From positions 556,723,136-556,787,135 of the forward strand of contig NC_081413.1 in assembly GCF_030272615.1 (NCBI RefSeq): a DNA stretch of 64,000 bases, read 5' to 3'. Each line of letters begins with the position of its first letter. Positions within the stretch are counted from its first letter, which is position 1. This stretch comes from Cryptomeria japonica (taxonomy: Eukaryota > Streptophyta > Pinopsida > Cupressales > Cupressaceae). The notes under the pieces were generated by a model, which saw only the letters and a list, made by a program, of their open reading frames with translations, had not been told where the DNA came from and did not search any database. Position numbers and translations under genes: made by a program. Positions 50,400-61,873 of the stretch are shown piece after piece.

Positions 50400-52723
50400 T
50401 GTTAGACACAATTCACCATTGAGAGGGGGAGGGGGTGAATCGGTGGTTCTCAAATCTTTTCCCTTTTGCGATCCTATGTGAGCATACCGGTTGATAGATT
50501 TAACTCAATGAAGACTTACCGGTTATGAAGGAGACTAACTCAAATGCAAACACACTCACAAGGGGACACATAACACTAGCATATACGAGGAAAACCCAAG
50601 ATGGGGAAAACCTCTGTGAGCAATGTTGCTGGAGTCTACTACTCCAATCCAGCCTCACAATAAAACATAGTTACAAAGTTTAGGGCACCAACCCCTGATT
50701 TTAGGGCACCAACCCAAGGAGCTACAACCCCTGCACCAAGCTACAACTCAGTGTTCACAATGTAAACATCAAATACATAAGTAGTTATCTTGTTACAAGT
50801 GAATCTTGCAACCATTATATATATCTTACTCTGTCGGTGAGATACCTTCTCTGCTTCACCCACTCACTTCTTTGCTGCTCTTCACCTGCTGCTTCTCTGC
50901 TAGTAAGCCCTACTAGTTTATCTCTCTTCTATACTGCTCTCACTGAATCTCCTCCTCACTGCTTTGCTCTTCACTGATTCAACTCTCTGTCGGTTCTCTG
51001 TCCATCTTCTCTGCACCCTCCTTCACTTCTGCTCTGCCGGTATGAACACAACCGGTTCTTCTCTCCAACCGGTTGAATGCTTTCAACCAGGTTCTCTCTA
51101 ACTCCCACTCTCTTCTCAGATGGTCGTTGAGCACTTGGCTGATTTGCTCTTACTTGCAGAAGTCTTCCACTTCACAATTGCACAATATTCTTCTATTCAA
51201 CAGCAGCAAACAATCTCTTTTGCCTTCGTTCTTATAGCCAGATTTTCCTGCCAAAGCCTAATTCAAAATCTAGGCGGTTAGGGTTTCTTCACCATCCTCG
51301 AGGAAAGTCGAATCCAATCAGATCCTATCAGATCTTGTCTGATCTGATCTTTTAGACTGTCAATTTGCACGACTCCATCATTTACGCACCTCCTAGATCA
51401 TGCTATTCATCTTGGGCAACTTTCTTTTTACCCTGATAGCTGATCCCTTGGTCAAACGTGAAAGATCTGCCATGCTATTTCCTCCATCACCTTGATCTTC
51501 TCAATCGCTCTTAGCTGGCTCACAGTTGTCTTCCAGACCTCAAGCCTCAAACCCCTGCAATAGCTTTGCAACATGTCCCGTGATTTGTGTGACTTTTCAT
51601 TAAAGTCGACCAACCTTGCAACAACCCTGTCGATGTACATTTCATCTTTATCCAAACGCAGGTTCGCCACGTTGACTCCATGTGGCATCCATATCGACCA
51701 ACTGCCAGCTTGGCACTTCATGTTGGTCAAGATAGGATCACCGACCAACCACTCTACCGGTTCCTCTTTCCTGCCGATATCACACACTGTACCGGTAACC
51801 TCATCATGTTTGCATTCTGCTGAACTGTGGGTGGAACACCTTGACTCGTCGTCAGACATGTCTTTCTTGAGCATGCTCATTTCCACAAGGTGGGGAGTCA
51901 TTTGCATCTATACCTCGCTCATATTACCGGTGGGCTTACATACCAGTTACCACTCTTGATGACACCAGTCATCAACCTTCACTAGACTCCTTCATCGGTG
52001 AAGCCATTCTCCACTGACTATATCTACTCAATCGGTTTGTCCGAATGACAAACGCATCACTCATCTGTTGTATCAATATCTCAGCATGTCTTCTCTATCG
52101 GTCCAGAGCATGCACTTAAGGCATTCCCTCAATTCACCGATGGATCTAGTGTGATCCTTCAAGTACTTGCCTTTACCTCTTTACTCTTATCTCACCAAAC
52201 TATAATGCACTCAATGCATATAGGAGATAAGCTCCACTTACTTGGTGGAGTAACACCTTGTCATCTGCTCATGTGAGTTCCCTGTTTGTGCAGCATATCT
52301 TCAAACGAGCACATGTGATCTGGTGTGGACATACTCACTGTTAGTCATTGCTTCTCATGATGACTGCATCTTCAACCGGTGAGGGTCTTGTAGTTCTGCA
52401 ACCTCACAGCACACCGGTTCATTCTTCTCTTCCAATGTTGATGTGATTCTGATAGCATTCTGCCTCTTCATCATATGCACCAGCTCAAACATCTTGCTCA
52501 TCCTCCTTGAACTTTGGTCATGACCTTTGCCGGCTGACATCCACTTTCTTGGTTGATCTGACTTCCCAAGTCAAAACATCACTTACTAGTTGACATCCTT
52601 TCCTTACCGGTGATTTGCAACACAAGGTGATATCAAAGATATCTCAACCTATACTTCCTCCTTGACAGTGTTGCACATACATCTCTCATACCGGTTGACA
52701 TCAATGACAACACAATGCCAACA
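50400..52723 (-). repeat. 5' LTR of gag-only element
   Basis: 2324 bp. Minus strand starts TGTTGGCATTGTG and ends GTGTCTAACA. Contains many CCGGT words and, near its inner end, the GAGAGGGGGAGGGGG block and GGGGAAAACC phrase shared with the remnant at 27944. No ORF with a recognisable product. Confidence 0.9.
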
Positions 52724-53539
52724 GAACCAAGTTATAAAAAATGGACTGGTACGTTATAAACCACCTAACAATGAAAAGATTCACACAAGTCTAATTGAAA
52801 ATATGACTAGAGCAAACAAATTGTACCAATGAAAAGAGAATAGTGCTCTATAAAGGGGTGTGGTATTGTGGTAGATGGATGAATAGGTCCAGTTCTCAAT
52901 ATCATGGTAACATGCACCAAAGGCCCTTATTTTTTGAAGGCAATAAATTATTCATGGCAAGAGAAAAATTCAGAATTCCTTTAGAACCAACTATGCAACA
53001 CCATCCAAGAGGGTGGGGCATCACCTATAGTCCAAATTGTTATACATGTTGCCCCTTTTTTTAAACAAGAGGACTTTTTATACAAAAAATGTACAAGCAT
53101 ATATTTTGGATGCTATATTGTATGCTTTTGTTCAATCATGCATTTAAAGGCATTGGTAAGTTTTAGTGGATTTCAATGCTCATTTAAAGGAAAAAAGTAC
53201 AAATGTTCATATGTAATCATCACCACATGCAAACCATTTATTGAAAATTTTCCAAGGTGGGACTTCTCAAACCTATCGATACACTGTTTGCTTCCTAATT
53301 CAAAATTCTTGACCATCCTTATGTAGGAAAAGGGGCTTTGTCTTTCAACTTGTTAGTGATGGTTGCAAGAGAAGTGAGAAGGGTGGCCCTTGATGAATGT
53401 TTGCGTGCTGATATTAAATTTGTTATTGACTTTAACTAACCTATTTTTAAGGTGATCAGATTTACAATTTTACAAGCCATGTTTGGGAGATATTTATGAA
53501 GAAATTGATTCAATTTGTGAAAGAATGAGAAAAATAATT
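52724..53539. other. Unassigned spacer between two elements
   Basis: 816 bp separate the 5' LTR of the gag-only element from the 3' LTR of the gypsy element. No repeat boundary or coding motif was recognised. It may be the host sequence into which both elements inserted. Confidence 0.45.
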
Positions 53540-53874
53540 GATGTTAGGATTCATATCTATTTTCTTTGATAGAAAGAAAAAATACATGGAAGATGGAACA
53601 AACTTAATGTTTTCCCCATAGTGTGTCAAGTCAAGACATTTAATAAATGACAGAAGTATACAAAATATATGGAACCCAAAGTGTTCTATTGATTCATAAT
53701 AAGCCAGTACATACAATGATAGCAATATGTTCGACTACAATAGCATGTCCAAAGACTGGAAACAAATACAATATAAAGGAGTCTGGTCAATTACTCGGTG
53801 CCAACTGCCGACAACCGACGGGTTAACTGTCGATGCTAACACAATTTACCTTAATGCTTAATTACCCGACATCA
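53540..53874 (-). repeat. 3' LTR of the gypsy element
   Basis: 335 bp. Minus strand starts TGATGTCGGG and ends CCTAACATCA, nearly matching inverted ends. A TATA-like CCTTTATATTG lies near 53769-53779. The short length is plausible for this kind of element. The partner LTR lies outside the window, so the boundary rests on the inverted ends plus the polypurine tract. Confidence 0.75.
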
Positions 53875-53889
53875 TCCCCCCCAAAAAGA
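53875..53889 (-). other. Polypurine tract of the gypsy element
   Basis: Minus strand CTTTTTGGGGGGGA directly abuts the LTR start TGATGTCGG, a layout common in plant gypsy elements. Confidence 0.85.
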
Positions 53890-53962
53890 AATGTCGTCTC
53901 CGGACGACAGACAACCAAAATGGGAATGATGTACAAGCAAAACTGAAACCCAAAACAACAAA

Positions 53963-56515
53963 TCACTGGGGAGGGCAAGAGGGCGTCCGTGAAGAAGGGG
54001 CCGCTAAAGCCGAAGCCAATTGCGCTTGCAACCGCATCACCTGATCAGTTTGATAAGCAAGGTCCCGCTCAACCACCAACTGGTGCTCCTGTGACCGCTT
54101 CACTCTTAATACAACCTCCATGAGCTCCTTTTGCTTCGCCTCCAACTCTGTCGCAAGGTTGGTAACGCGGTTTTCTATTGTGGTCCTCATCTCTGACTCA
54201 GCCGCCAGTGCTACTCTCACAAGCTCAATTCTCTCTTCACTGTGTCCAACTCCGTCTCCAACGATGGGATGCGAGCGACCAGCTCCACAGCTCTATCTGC
54301 CTGGATCTGAGCCTCCCGGAGTCGGTAATAGCCATCCCGCACAGCCTGCTCAATCTATCTCACCAAAGTCTGCACTCGACTCTCTCCGGCCACCTCCTGA
54401 CGCTGCCACTCTGCTCTCATCTCAGGTAGGTCTATGGTCGGCCATCCTCGTGCCTTGAAGCACCTTTGGAATGCCTCTCCTACCCCCGTAGTAGCAAACT
54501 CACGTAGGCTCTCCAAGGCTGGCTGAACAATGGATTACTCAACTGTGGAGGCTACCAACCACTGAACTGCCCCCTCCATCTCAGCAAAAAATTGTGCTAC
54601 TGTAGTAGGCTGGGTCCTCCCTACACCTCCGTCCTGAAGGCCCATCTGTGAAGGTATCTCCTCCTTGCCACTAGTGGGCAAAACCAGCTTTGCAGGATGC
54701 TCCACCAACTTGACTACCTCTACCTGTGTAGGATGTTCCCCCAAATCAACTACCTCAGCCTGTGTAGGATGGCGAGGTGTAGCAAGTGGTGGCCCTACCG
54801 GAACTATGGGTGGGGTGGCATACCCGTTCAACAATGTGTCTGTGTCCTCCACTGCTTCCCCACTGTCCTTTGCTTGCCCCATGCCTTCCGTCCCTATTTC
54901 CTGTTTCGTGATAGGTGAGCGCACTGGAATACAAGGAGTGGTGGTCACTGTAGGTGTCTGCATTATAGGACAAGGATGCATATGCCTGAATGCTAGAATG
55001 GCCACCCCAGGAAGGACTCTCGTCATCACCCCAGACAAGGAAAGTGGTGTCAATACCCCATCCACGTGCAGGAATGCTGGTGTGAATAACAACTGCCCTG
55101 CCCGAACCCCCTCTCCTGGAGCTCGTGCCACACCCCCCTACTGGCAACTCACGGGTTCCACGTGGTACCTGGCCAAAAGACACTGCACAACCACCCTCCT
55201 CCGTACCAGGGGTCCCTGTCTTCACCTCTACTTCGGCCAGCTCCGAGAGTCGCAAAGTAGTGTCCCCTCCGAAACACCTCGATGTCTCCTCGGACTCCAC
55301 ACTCTCGTCTGCATTACTCTCTGCCTGTCTTGAATCGGTGTCACTGGCCGACACCACCACCGGGACCTGCCTTCTTCTCTTCCTGCTGGTCTGACCCTCT
55401 CCACCAACCGTGAGTGCGTCCAACTCTGTCCAATAGAAAATAGTTGGCTGTAAGGAATCAATGCAGTCTGGTGGTCGCCACCCTCTCAGATTGGCCGGTA
55501 CCTGTATTCGTACGGAGTCCAAAAACAACCCGATGGCATGGTACGGCATGTAAAAAACTTTGTGCTTCAACATCAGGAAATCGTGGGCTCTATTTGATAA
55601 CAAACTCGCCCAATAATATACCGTACCTTTCTTCAGGCCTTGCATTAGTGCAATCATAGGTACCACTGCATCCGACGCCCTACTTGTGCCAATTAATCGA
55701 CTATGCATGAAATCGAGTAAGCACTGCCATATGCCAGGTTTCAGGAATGTTTTCTTTAACCCTCTGCCCTGCCGTGCTAGAATCCTTGCCCGGTTGGCTA
55801 TCGTCATGTCATCCTGGCACATTTCTTTTAACAATTGCGTTTTCCGTTCTTGGGACATCTTCGTTGCATTTTTGTCAATCTTTCTCCCTTTACCTGGGAT
55901 GCCAAAAACCCTCTCAAAATCATCCGGATTGAAAGAAACTATGATATCTGTATGCTGAAACTTAAATGACGACGTAGGCAATTCTGGATCATAGGTTTTG
56001 ATCATAGTGTGCAAGCATGGTTCAAATTCCTTAATAGAAAAGATGGGCATTTGTACTGCGTCATGGACGCGTGCTTTGGCAAGGGCTACTTTGACCTCAA
56101 TGTCGGCTGGGGTTAGGGCCATTTCCCACCATTCTTTGCACGTACTACCAGTTAGTCCCTCAAACATCACAGTGTCTGGTGTGACTTTGTGCGTGCGTGC
56201 ATCCTGCACCACGGCCTTCCCCCCGCTCGCATCTTGCTGGTCACCCATTGAATCCTTTCTGTTTGTCCTCTTTGCTTCCTGGGATTCTTGTAGCCTCCTT
56301 CGCCAATCTAATTTCTTCAACCTTCTAGTTGCCTGCTCCATCGACTGAATTTTGTTTCTTGCCTGGGGTTCAAATGCTAACCGTTCCCAGTGTCCTAACT
56401 GTCTTTTTCGCCAATTCCGGTATGGTTGTACGGCTGCCTTAGTGTGTACAGCGTGGGAAATTTTTCTCTTGTACGGTTGCAGGATGTTTCGACTTCTTTC
56501 CCTGATTATGCTCAC
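53963..56515 (-). pseudogene. Gypsy accessory ORF downstream of pol, unknown function, broken
   Basis: I do not recognise this protein. The first part (56515 to about 55130) is open for about 460 codons. Its N-terminal ~90 residues are strongly basic (RERSRNILQPYKRK, RRLKKLDWRRR) and a second basic cluster SRKRRRQ sits near residue 365, both possible nuclear signals. The centre (residues about 130-340) looks like a folded domain with VSFNPDDFERVFGIPGKGRK, ILARQGRG, PGIWQCLLDFMHSRLIG and YYWASLLSNRAHDFL; it weakly recalls the domain annotated as 'putative plant transposon protein', but I cannot confirm this. Near 55130 the frame slips by one; the next register is Pro/Thr/Glu-rich with a repeated HPTQ.EVV..(G/V)EHP unit and ends VQWLVASTVE. 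Two in-frame stops (near 54535 and 54345) and a second slip near 54220 precede a clear coiled coil (TNLATELEAKQKELMEVVLR) ending 53963. The intact ancestor was roughly 850 codons. Confidence 0.7.
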
Positions 56516-57124
56516 GTACTATGGTCGATTCCGCTCCTCATGTATAGTGCTGGATGAAATGGTGTACGAAATAGGCACCTGGTAATCAAAACATCTGTCA
56601 ATTCAAAACCGTATGGACCTTTCTCTTTCCCTGCGGATCGACTAATTTGCCATTGTACGACCCTTTTGCCTTCTTTTCACACCAATGACCGTACAAAATT
56701 GTACGACTTTTGTTTTCTCTTTCCTGACGCTTGTGTCCGTACGGAACTGTTTCGTACTAAAATGCTGGAGTCCATACGGTGTCCTTCTTGCAACTTCGTA
56801 CGGAATTGTTCCGTACTAACAAGTAATTCCGTCGACTTGGCAATGATTTCCATACTAACAAGTAATTCCGTCGACCTGGCAATGATTTCCGTACTACCAA
56901 GTAATTCCGTCGACCTGGCAATGATTTCCGTACAGAAATTTCCTTCTCACTGGCCCCAGTCCGTACAGAATTAAGATTGTTATTCTGCCATTTCCAATGT
57001 ATGCCGCACTTTATTTTCCTTTATGTCTCCATTGACTAAGTCCCATTTTAATATTCGCCAAAATTAAAAACATTGCTTGTAAAAGAAATATCAAAAATGT
57101 TTTGTTTTATTTTTCCAAAATTTT
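56516..57124 (-). other. Spacer between pol and accessory ORF
   Basis: Non-coding on the element strand. It contains several copies of a palindromic CGTACGGAA / TTCCGTAC word (about 56690-56950) and a 39-bp tandem repeat. It could hold the leader or promoter of a separate accessory mRNA. Confidence 0.5.
56821..56936. repeat. 39-bp tandem repeat, three copies
   Basis: Units start at 56821, 56860 and 56899 and contain AAGTAATTCCGTCGAC, TTGGCAATGATTTCC and GTACT. They differ at only a few positions. Confidence 0.92.
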
Positions 57125-57264
57125 TCAATTTTCACGATCTAGGCATTTCCGTCGTTCCTGGTACACCTTTAATTTCGAGCCATTGACTGCATCGGGTATT
57201 TCCTTGCCGTCGAGCGTCCACAGTTTAATGGCTCCATTCGCGCCTACTTCGCAAACCTTAAACG
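57125..57264 (-). pseudogene. Gypsy integrase C-terminal end (left of copia insertion)
   Basis: Continues in frame from the integrase fragment at 62670 once the copia element and one target copy are removed. It contains VGANGAIKLWTLDGKEIPD and VNGSKLKVYQ, the standard end of the gypsy integrase C-terminal domain (G.I.L...G......NG..LK.Y). A TGA stop at 57127-57125 ends pol. Confidence 0.88.
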
Positions 57265-57907
57265 TGTTGCTTGTAACTAGACAAAGATGGGTTTGGATTG
57301 CCTTAAGGCAACATCCAAACCCATATAGGATTGGGTCCTATCCTAAAGGGGTAATGTGCCCCCAAGATTGAGCCCAGCCCTATACCTCCACGCCACCCTA
57401 AATACTCCACACCACAATAAATAAATTAGCGCCAAAAGAAGGAGGCCGACTTGGATTTAATAAAGGTTGAGGACTCATATTAATTAAGTCATCTTGCAAA
57501 TACAATTCAATCATTCATGCAGCGAACTAGCTCTGCAAGTAAAAGGTGTGAATTTACACAAGGATTGTGCGAACTTGTCCAAGAGGGCATAGGCCTTTTT
57601 TGGTGGAGACTTGAAGTGCTTAGAAGTGCAGATCTGTCATACAAAAGGGATCAGATCTGAAAAGGAAGCTAAGTATTGTATTTGTGCTATTAAGAGAGAA
57701 TATATAATCTGACCTGTGGGTCTTTAATGCTGGGTTTTTCCTCCTTGGAGGTTTTCCTAGGGTATTTGTGTTGGTCTCTTGTTTACTTGTTTCATTTTTT
57801 AGTTTACTGAATTATGGTTTACTAAAATGTTACAAATTTGATTAACAAACTAGGGCATAATTAAATGACATAAATCTGATTACTGATTTAGGACACAAAA
57901 ATTTACA
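57265..57907 (+). repeat. 5' LTR of the copia element
   Basis: TGTTGCTTGTAACTAG to AAAAATTTACA. Carries a 19-bp segment (CCTAAATACTCCACACCAC-type, near 57399-57417) absent from the 3' LTR. Its putative TATA region reads TATTAATTAAG (57478-57488), where the 3' LTR has TATAAATAAAG. Confidence 0.95.
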
Positions 57908-57919
57908 TGGTATCAGAGC
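57908..57919 (+). other. Primer-binding site (initiator tRNA-Met)
   Basis: TGGTATCAGAGC begins at the base after the LTR end, perfect match to the plant copia consensus. Confidence 0.95.
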
Positions 57920-57990
57920 TAAGGTGTCACTAACTTCAGATTTTAGTAAATCATTTGTTGCATATAGCTGTTGTTTGTTTTCAGATTAAA

Positions 57991-60900
57991 ATGTCAGGTT
58001 TGAGGGCTGAAGATAGACTTGATGGAGCCCTTGATTTTGCTGCCTGGAAAGTCCGTATTCTATTGATCCTTGAAGAGAATGATCTGCTGAAATTCGTAGA
58101 AGAAGAAAGGCTGTCCCCTCCAGAAGATGCTGAAGAGCTGAAGTAGTTCAAGAAAGACTCCCTCAAGGCTAGGAAGATCATAATTGAATCCGTCAAGAAT
58201 CATCTTGTCACTGTCATATCAAAATTTGCGTTTGCCAGGGAAATGATCAAACACTTGGAAGGGATGTATGAAGTCAACAACCTCAGCAGGGCTCTTGCTC
58301 TAAGACAGCAGCTTCTTCACATGAAAATGAAAGAAGAAGACTCAATCATAGCCTACTTTATGAAGATCAATGAACTAAAGGACAAGCTAAGTACTCTTGA
58401 TTGCCAAATTTCGGATAAAGATCTTGTTATGATTGCATTAAATAGTCTACCTGATGAATAGAAACCATTCATTTGTAGCATTGGTGGAAGAGCCGATCGT
58501 CCCAACTTTGAGCGTCTTCAATCTGATTGCATCGAAGAGGAATCTCGAATTGAGGTAAGAGGAAAACTCAAGAACTCTCACAAAGATAATTATGTTCTCT
58601 TAGCTAAATCTAGGAAAGGTGGGCATTGGAAGAAAGAAAAGAGAAGCAAAGATTTTAGATCCTCCTCCTATGATCCAAGGAAGAAGTCAAGAGATTCCTC
58701 TCACATTCGTTGCTTCAGATGTGATAAGTATGGTCACTATGCCAGAGATTGTCAAAATGATCCAAAGGAAAGGGAAGTCAATTTAAATGAAGTTGCCTAA
58801 CAAAGTGAGGATTATCTTCTTATCTCTGCTCTATCCAGCAATGTTCCTACGGACAGTAATACGTGGATACTTGACAGTGGTGCCTCCAAACACATCTCAG
58901 GTTTTCGTGAGCATCTTTCAGATCTGATTGAAAAGGACACCAACCTTCATGTGGTAATCGGTGATGATGTTCAATACTCAGTAAAAGGTTCTAGTACTAC
59001 CTCTTTAAAACTAGATTCTGGTATTTCCTTACAACTCAGTGATATTCTTTTTGTACCTGGTATTAAAAGAAATCTTATTTCCATTTCTGCCTTAGAAGAT
59101 AAGGGTTTGCAAATAGCATTTTTTGAAGGGAAAGTACTTGCTTGGTCTAAGAAATCTAATTTCAAAACTGCTCGTGTTACTGGAAATAGATTTGATAGTT
59201 TATATAAGCTTGTAGCTAATCCAATTCAAGCTCTCATCCATGAGACCCCTAAATCATGCGAGCTATGGCATAGAAAACTTGGACATCTACACTTTCAAGC
59301 TCTTCCCACTCTCGGTAAAATGGTTAAAGGTATGCCTAAACTTAGTTTATCTCATGATGATGCTTGTAAAGGTTGTGCAATGGGTAAGAATGTAAAGAAT
59401 CCTTTTCATAAAAGCGATAGTAGGGCTAAAGAAAAGTTAGAACTTATTCATTCAGATTTATGTGGTCCTATGTCTGTAGCATCTCCTAGCGGTTTCCTGT
59501 ATTATGTTATCTTCATAGATGATTTCTCTAGGAAAACATGGATCTACTTTCTTAAATCTAAAGAGTCTGAAGAAGTCCTAAACAAATTTAAAGAATTCAA
59601 AGCCTTAGTTGAAAACACTACAGAAAATCGAATTAAATGTTTAAGGTCTGACAATGGAGGTGAATACACCTCAAGTAGTTTCTATGACTTTTGTGTTAAG
59701 GCAGAAATCAAGAGGGAGTTTTGTGTTCCCTACAATCCTCAACAAAATGGAGTTGCTGAAAGAAAAAACAGGACCATTGTTGAAGCTGCAAGAGCCATGA
59801 TCCATGATCAAGACCTGCAACCTTTTCTATGGGCAGAAGCATCCAAAACAACAGTTTATATTCAGAATAGATGTCCTCATCGTGCCCTAAAGGATGTAAC
59901 TCCTGAAGAAGCCTTTACAGGAATCAAACTTGACATTAGCCACCTAAGGATATTCGGGAGCCCGATGTATGTTCATGTGCCTAAAGAAAAACAAACCAAG
60001 TTGGATCCATTTGGAAAGAAAGGCATCTTAGTGGGATACAACGATTCTTCCAAAGCCTTCAGGATCTACATTTTAGGTCAAAGGTATGTTGAGGTAAGTA
60101 GAGATGTAACTTTTGAAGACGATATTGCTTTCAAAAGATCTAAAGGTTCATTATCTGACAATAATGATATGGTGATTGAAAATCAAGATTCAATAGTTGA
60201 TGCTAACCCTGAGATACAGGAGGAGTCTACTGACCTTCCGGATTAGGAAGTTCAAAATGACCCAAGAGAACCCATGTACTCTACCGATATACCTCAGGAT
60301 ATTGTGGTCTGCAAGAAGAGACCACTTTGGGTTAGAAACACAATTCAAGATGCTGAAGGATTTGCTGCTCCCAGAGGAACCTTTAGAGATAGCAAGGGAT
60401 TCCAAAATCATGCCAACTACATTTATGTGATGTGCAATATCATTGAGTCTGAACATCACAATGTCAAAGAAGCTATGTCCCATCATGCTTGGAAATCAGC
60501 CATGGATGCCCAAAGATATACTTCTATTAGATCTATAATAGCTATTGCTGCAGCCAAAGGTTGGGAACTGCATCAAATGGACGTTAAGACAGTCTTCCTC
60601 AATGGTGTTATTGAGGAGGAAGTCTATATTGAGCAACCAGAAGGTTATGTAATCCATAAAAGAGATTCTCACGTTTGCAAGTTGAAGAAAGCCTTATATG
60701 GGCTCAAACAAGCTCCTCGGGCTTGGTATGAAAGAATTGATAAGTACTTACTAAGCTTAGGATTTCGCAAGAATGATGCTGATACTAACATTTACTTAAA
60801 GATTTATAATGATGATATGCTTATTTTGGTTTTGTATGTGGATGATTTATTTCTCACTGGTGAAAATATATTAATCATAAGATGTAAGAAAGAATTAGCC

Positions 60901-61815
60901 TCAGAATTTGAAATGAAGGATTTAGGACTAATGCATTACTTCCTAAGGTTAGAAGTATGGCAAAAATCCAATGAAATTTTTCTAAGTCAAGGAAAATATA
61001 CTATTGATATTCTGAAAAGATTTAGAATGATGGATTGTAAACCCATGCATACTCCTATGGAATCTAACTTAAAGAAGTTAAGTGTTTCTGCAGCTAACTC
61101 TGATTTTGCAGATCCATCTGAGTACAGGCAGCTGATTGGATCATTAATGTATCTAGTCAATATAAGGCCAGATATCTGTTACGCTGTGAATGCCCTCAGT
61201 CAGTTCATGAGCTTGCCTAAACTTGGTCACCTGGTGGTTGCCAAGCACATCCTAAGATACCTACGTGGCACTATTGATTATGGGCTGAAGTATTCGCTTA
61301 ACACTTCAATCTTCTTGGAAGGCTATTCAGATTCAGATTGGGCAGGAAGTGTCAAGGACAAGAAAAGTACTTCGGGTATCTGCTTCAACTTGGGTTCTGC
61401 AGTGATCTCTTGGGCATGTAGAAAGCAATCTTCCGTAGCATTGAGCACTGCAGAAGCTGAGTACATTGCAGCATCTGTTGCATCCAGAGAAGCAGTGTGG
61501 CTTCGCAAACTCCTCGTTGGATTATTTGGTCAAGCTAGTGGTCCTACCACCATTCATTGTGATAATCAAAGTTGTATAAAGATGTTAGTAAATCCTGTGT
61601 TCCATGACCGGTCCAAACATGTGGAAACCCACTATCACTTCATCCGGGATATGGTGCAAAGAGGCGCCATTCAACTAAAGTACATTAGCATGGATGAACA
61701 GGTTGCGGACATCCTTACCAAACCCTTATCCAGAGTGAAGTTCGAATACTTCAGAGACAGACTTGGTATTGTGGAAAACGGAACCCTGATTGAGAGGGAG
61801 CTCCAATCTCAGTGA
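57991..61815 (+). pseudogene. Copia gag-pol polyprotein, four in-frame stops and RT deletion
   Basis: A single frame from ATG 57991 to the end at 61815 (about 1275 codons). Gag region: a UBN2-type capsid segment (LRQ-like, LHMKMKEEDSIIAYFMKI) and a CCHC knuckle C-FR-C-DKYG-H-YARD-C (58711-58752). Aspartic protease: ILDSGASKH (DSGA at 58873). Integrase: HHCC finger (LWHRKLGHLH...CKGC), then D at 59455 (HSDLCGP), D at 59650 (RSDNGGEY) and E at 59758 (GVAERKN), a correct D-35-E spacing. RT: HQMDVKTVFLNG and the active site YVDD (60835-60846). RNase H: GYSDSDWAGS, STAEAEY and HCDNQS, ending ADILTKPL. Stops TAG 58144, TAG 58459, TAA 58798, TAG 60244. Between SAMDAQ and RYTSIRS (about 60505-60515) roughly 60-70 codons of the RT fingers, including the usual KARLVAKG block, are missing in frame. 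Confidence 0.93.
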
Positions 61816-61873
61816 CTCTATCTGCAGCAGTTTGATTATTCTTTGCTTGTGCGAAAGAATGAATTGTGTCCAA

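Larger units (their letters stand above)
46163..52723 (-). mobile_element. Gag-only copia-type LTR element (TR-GAG-like), 3' LTR truncated
   Basis: Two long direct repeats, 50400-52723 (5' LTR on the minus strand) and 46163-47556 (3' LTR, truncated), enclose a 2.8-kb interior. The interior starts with a tRNA-Met primer site and ends with a polypurine tract reading GCCAAAGGGGGAGAT. It encodes a copia gag with a zinc knuckle and nothing resembling protease, integrase, RT or RNase H. Gag-only elements of this type (TR-GAG) depend on partner elements for pol. The polypurine wording and the GGGGGAG-rich 3' region resemble SIRE/Maximus copia elements. The right flank is GAACC; the left target copy was lost with the truncation. 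Confidence 0.85.

Noticed and set aside
54665-55333. 222-codon plus-strand open frame
   Set aside because: Antisense shadow of the gypsy accessory ORF; no motif of its own and high GC explains the lack of stops.
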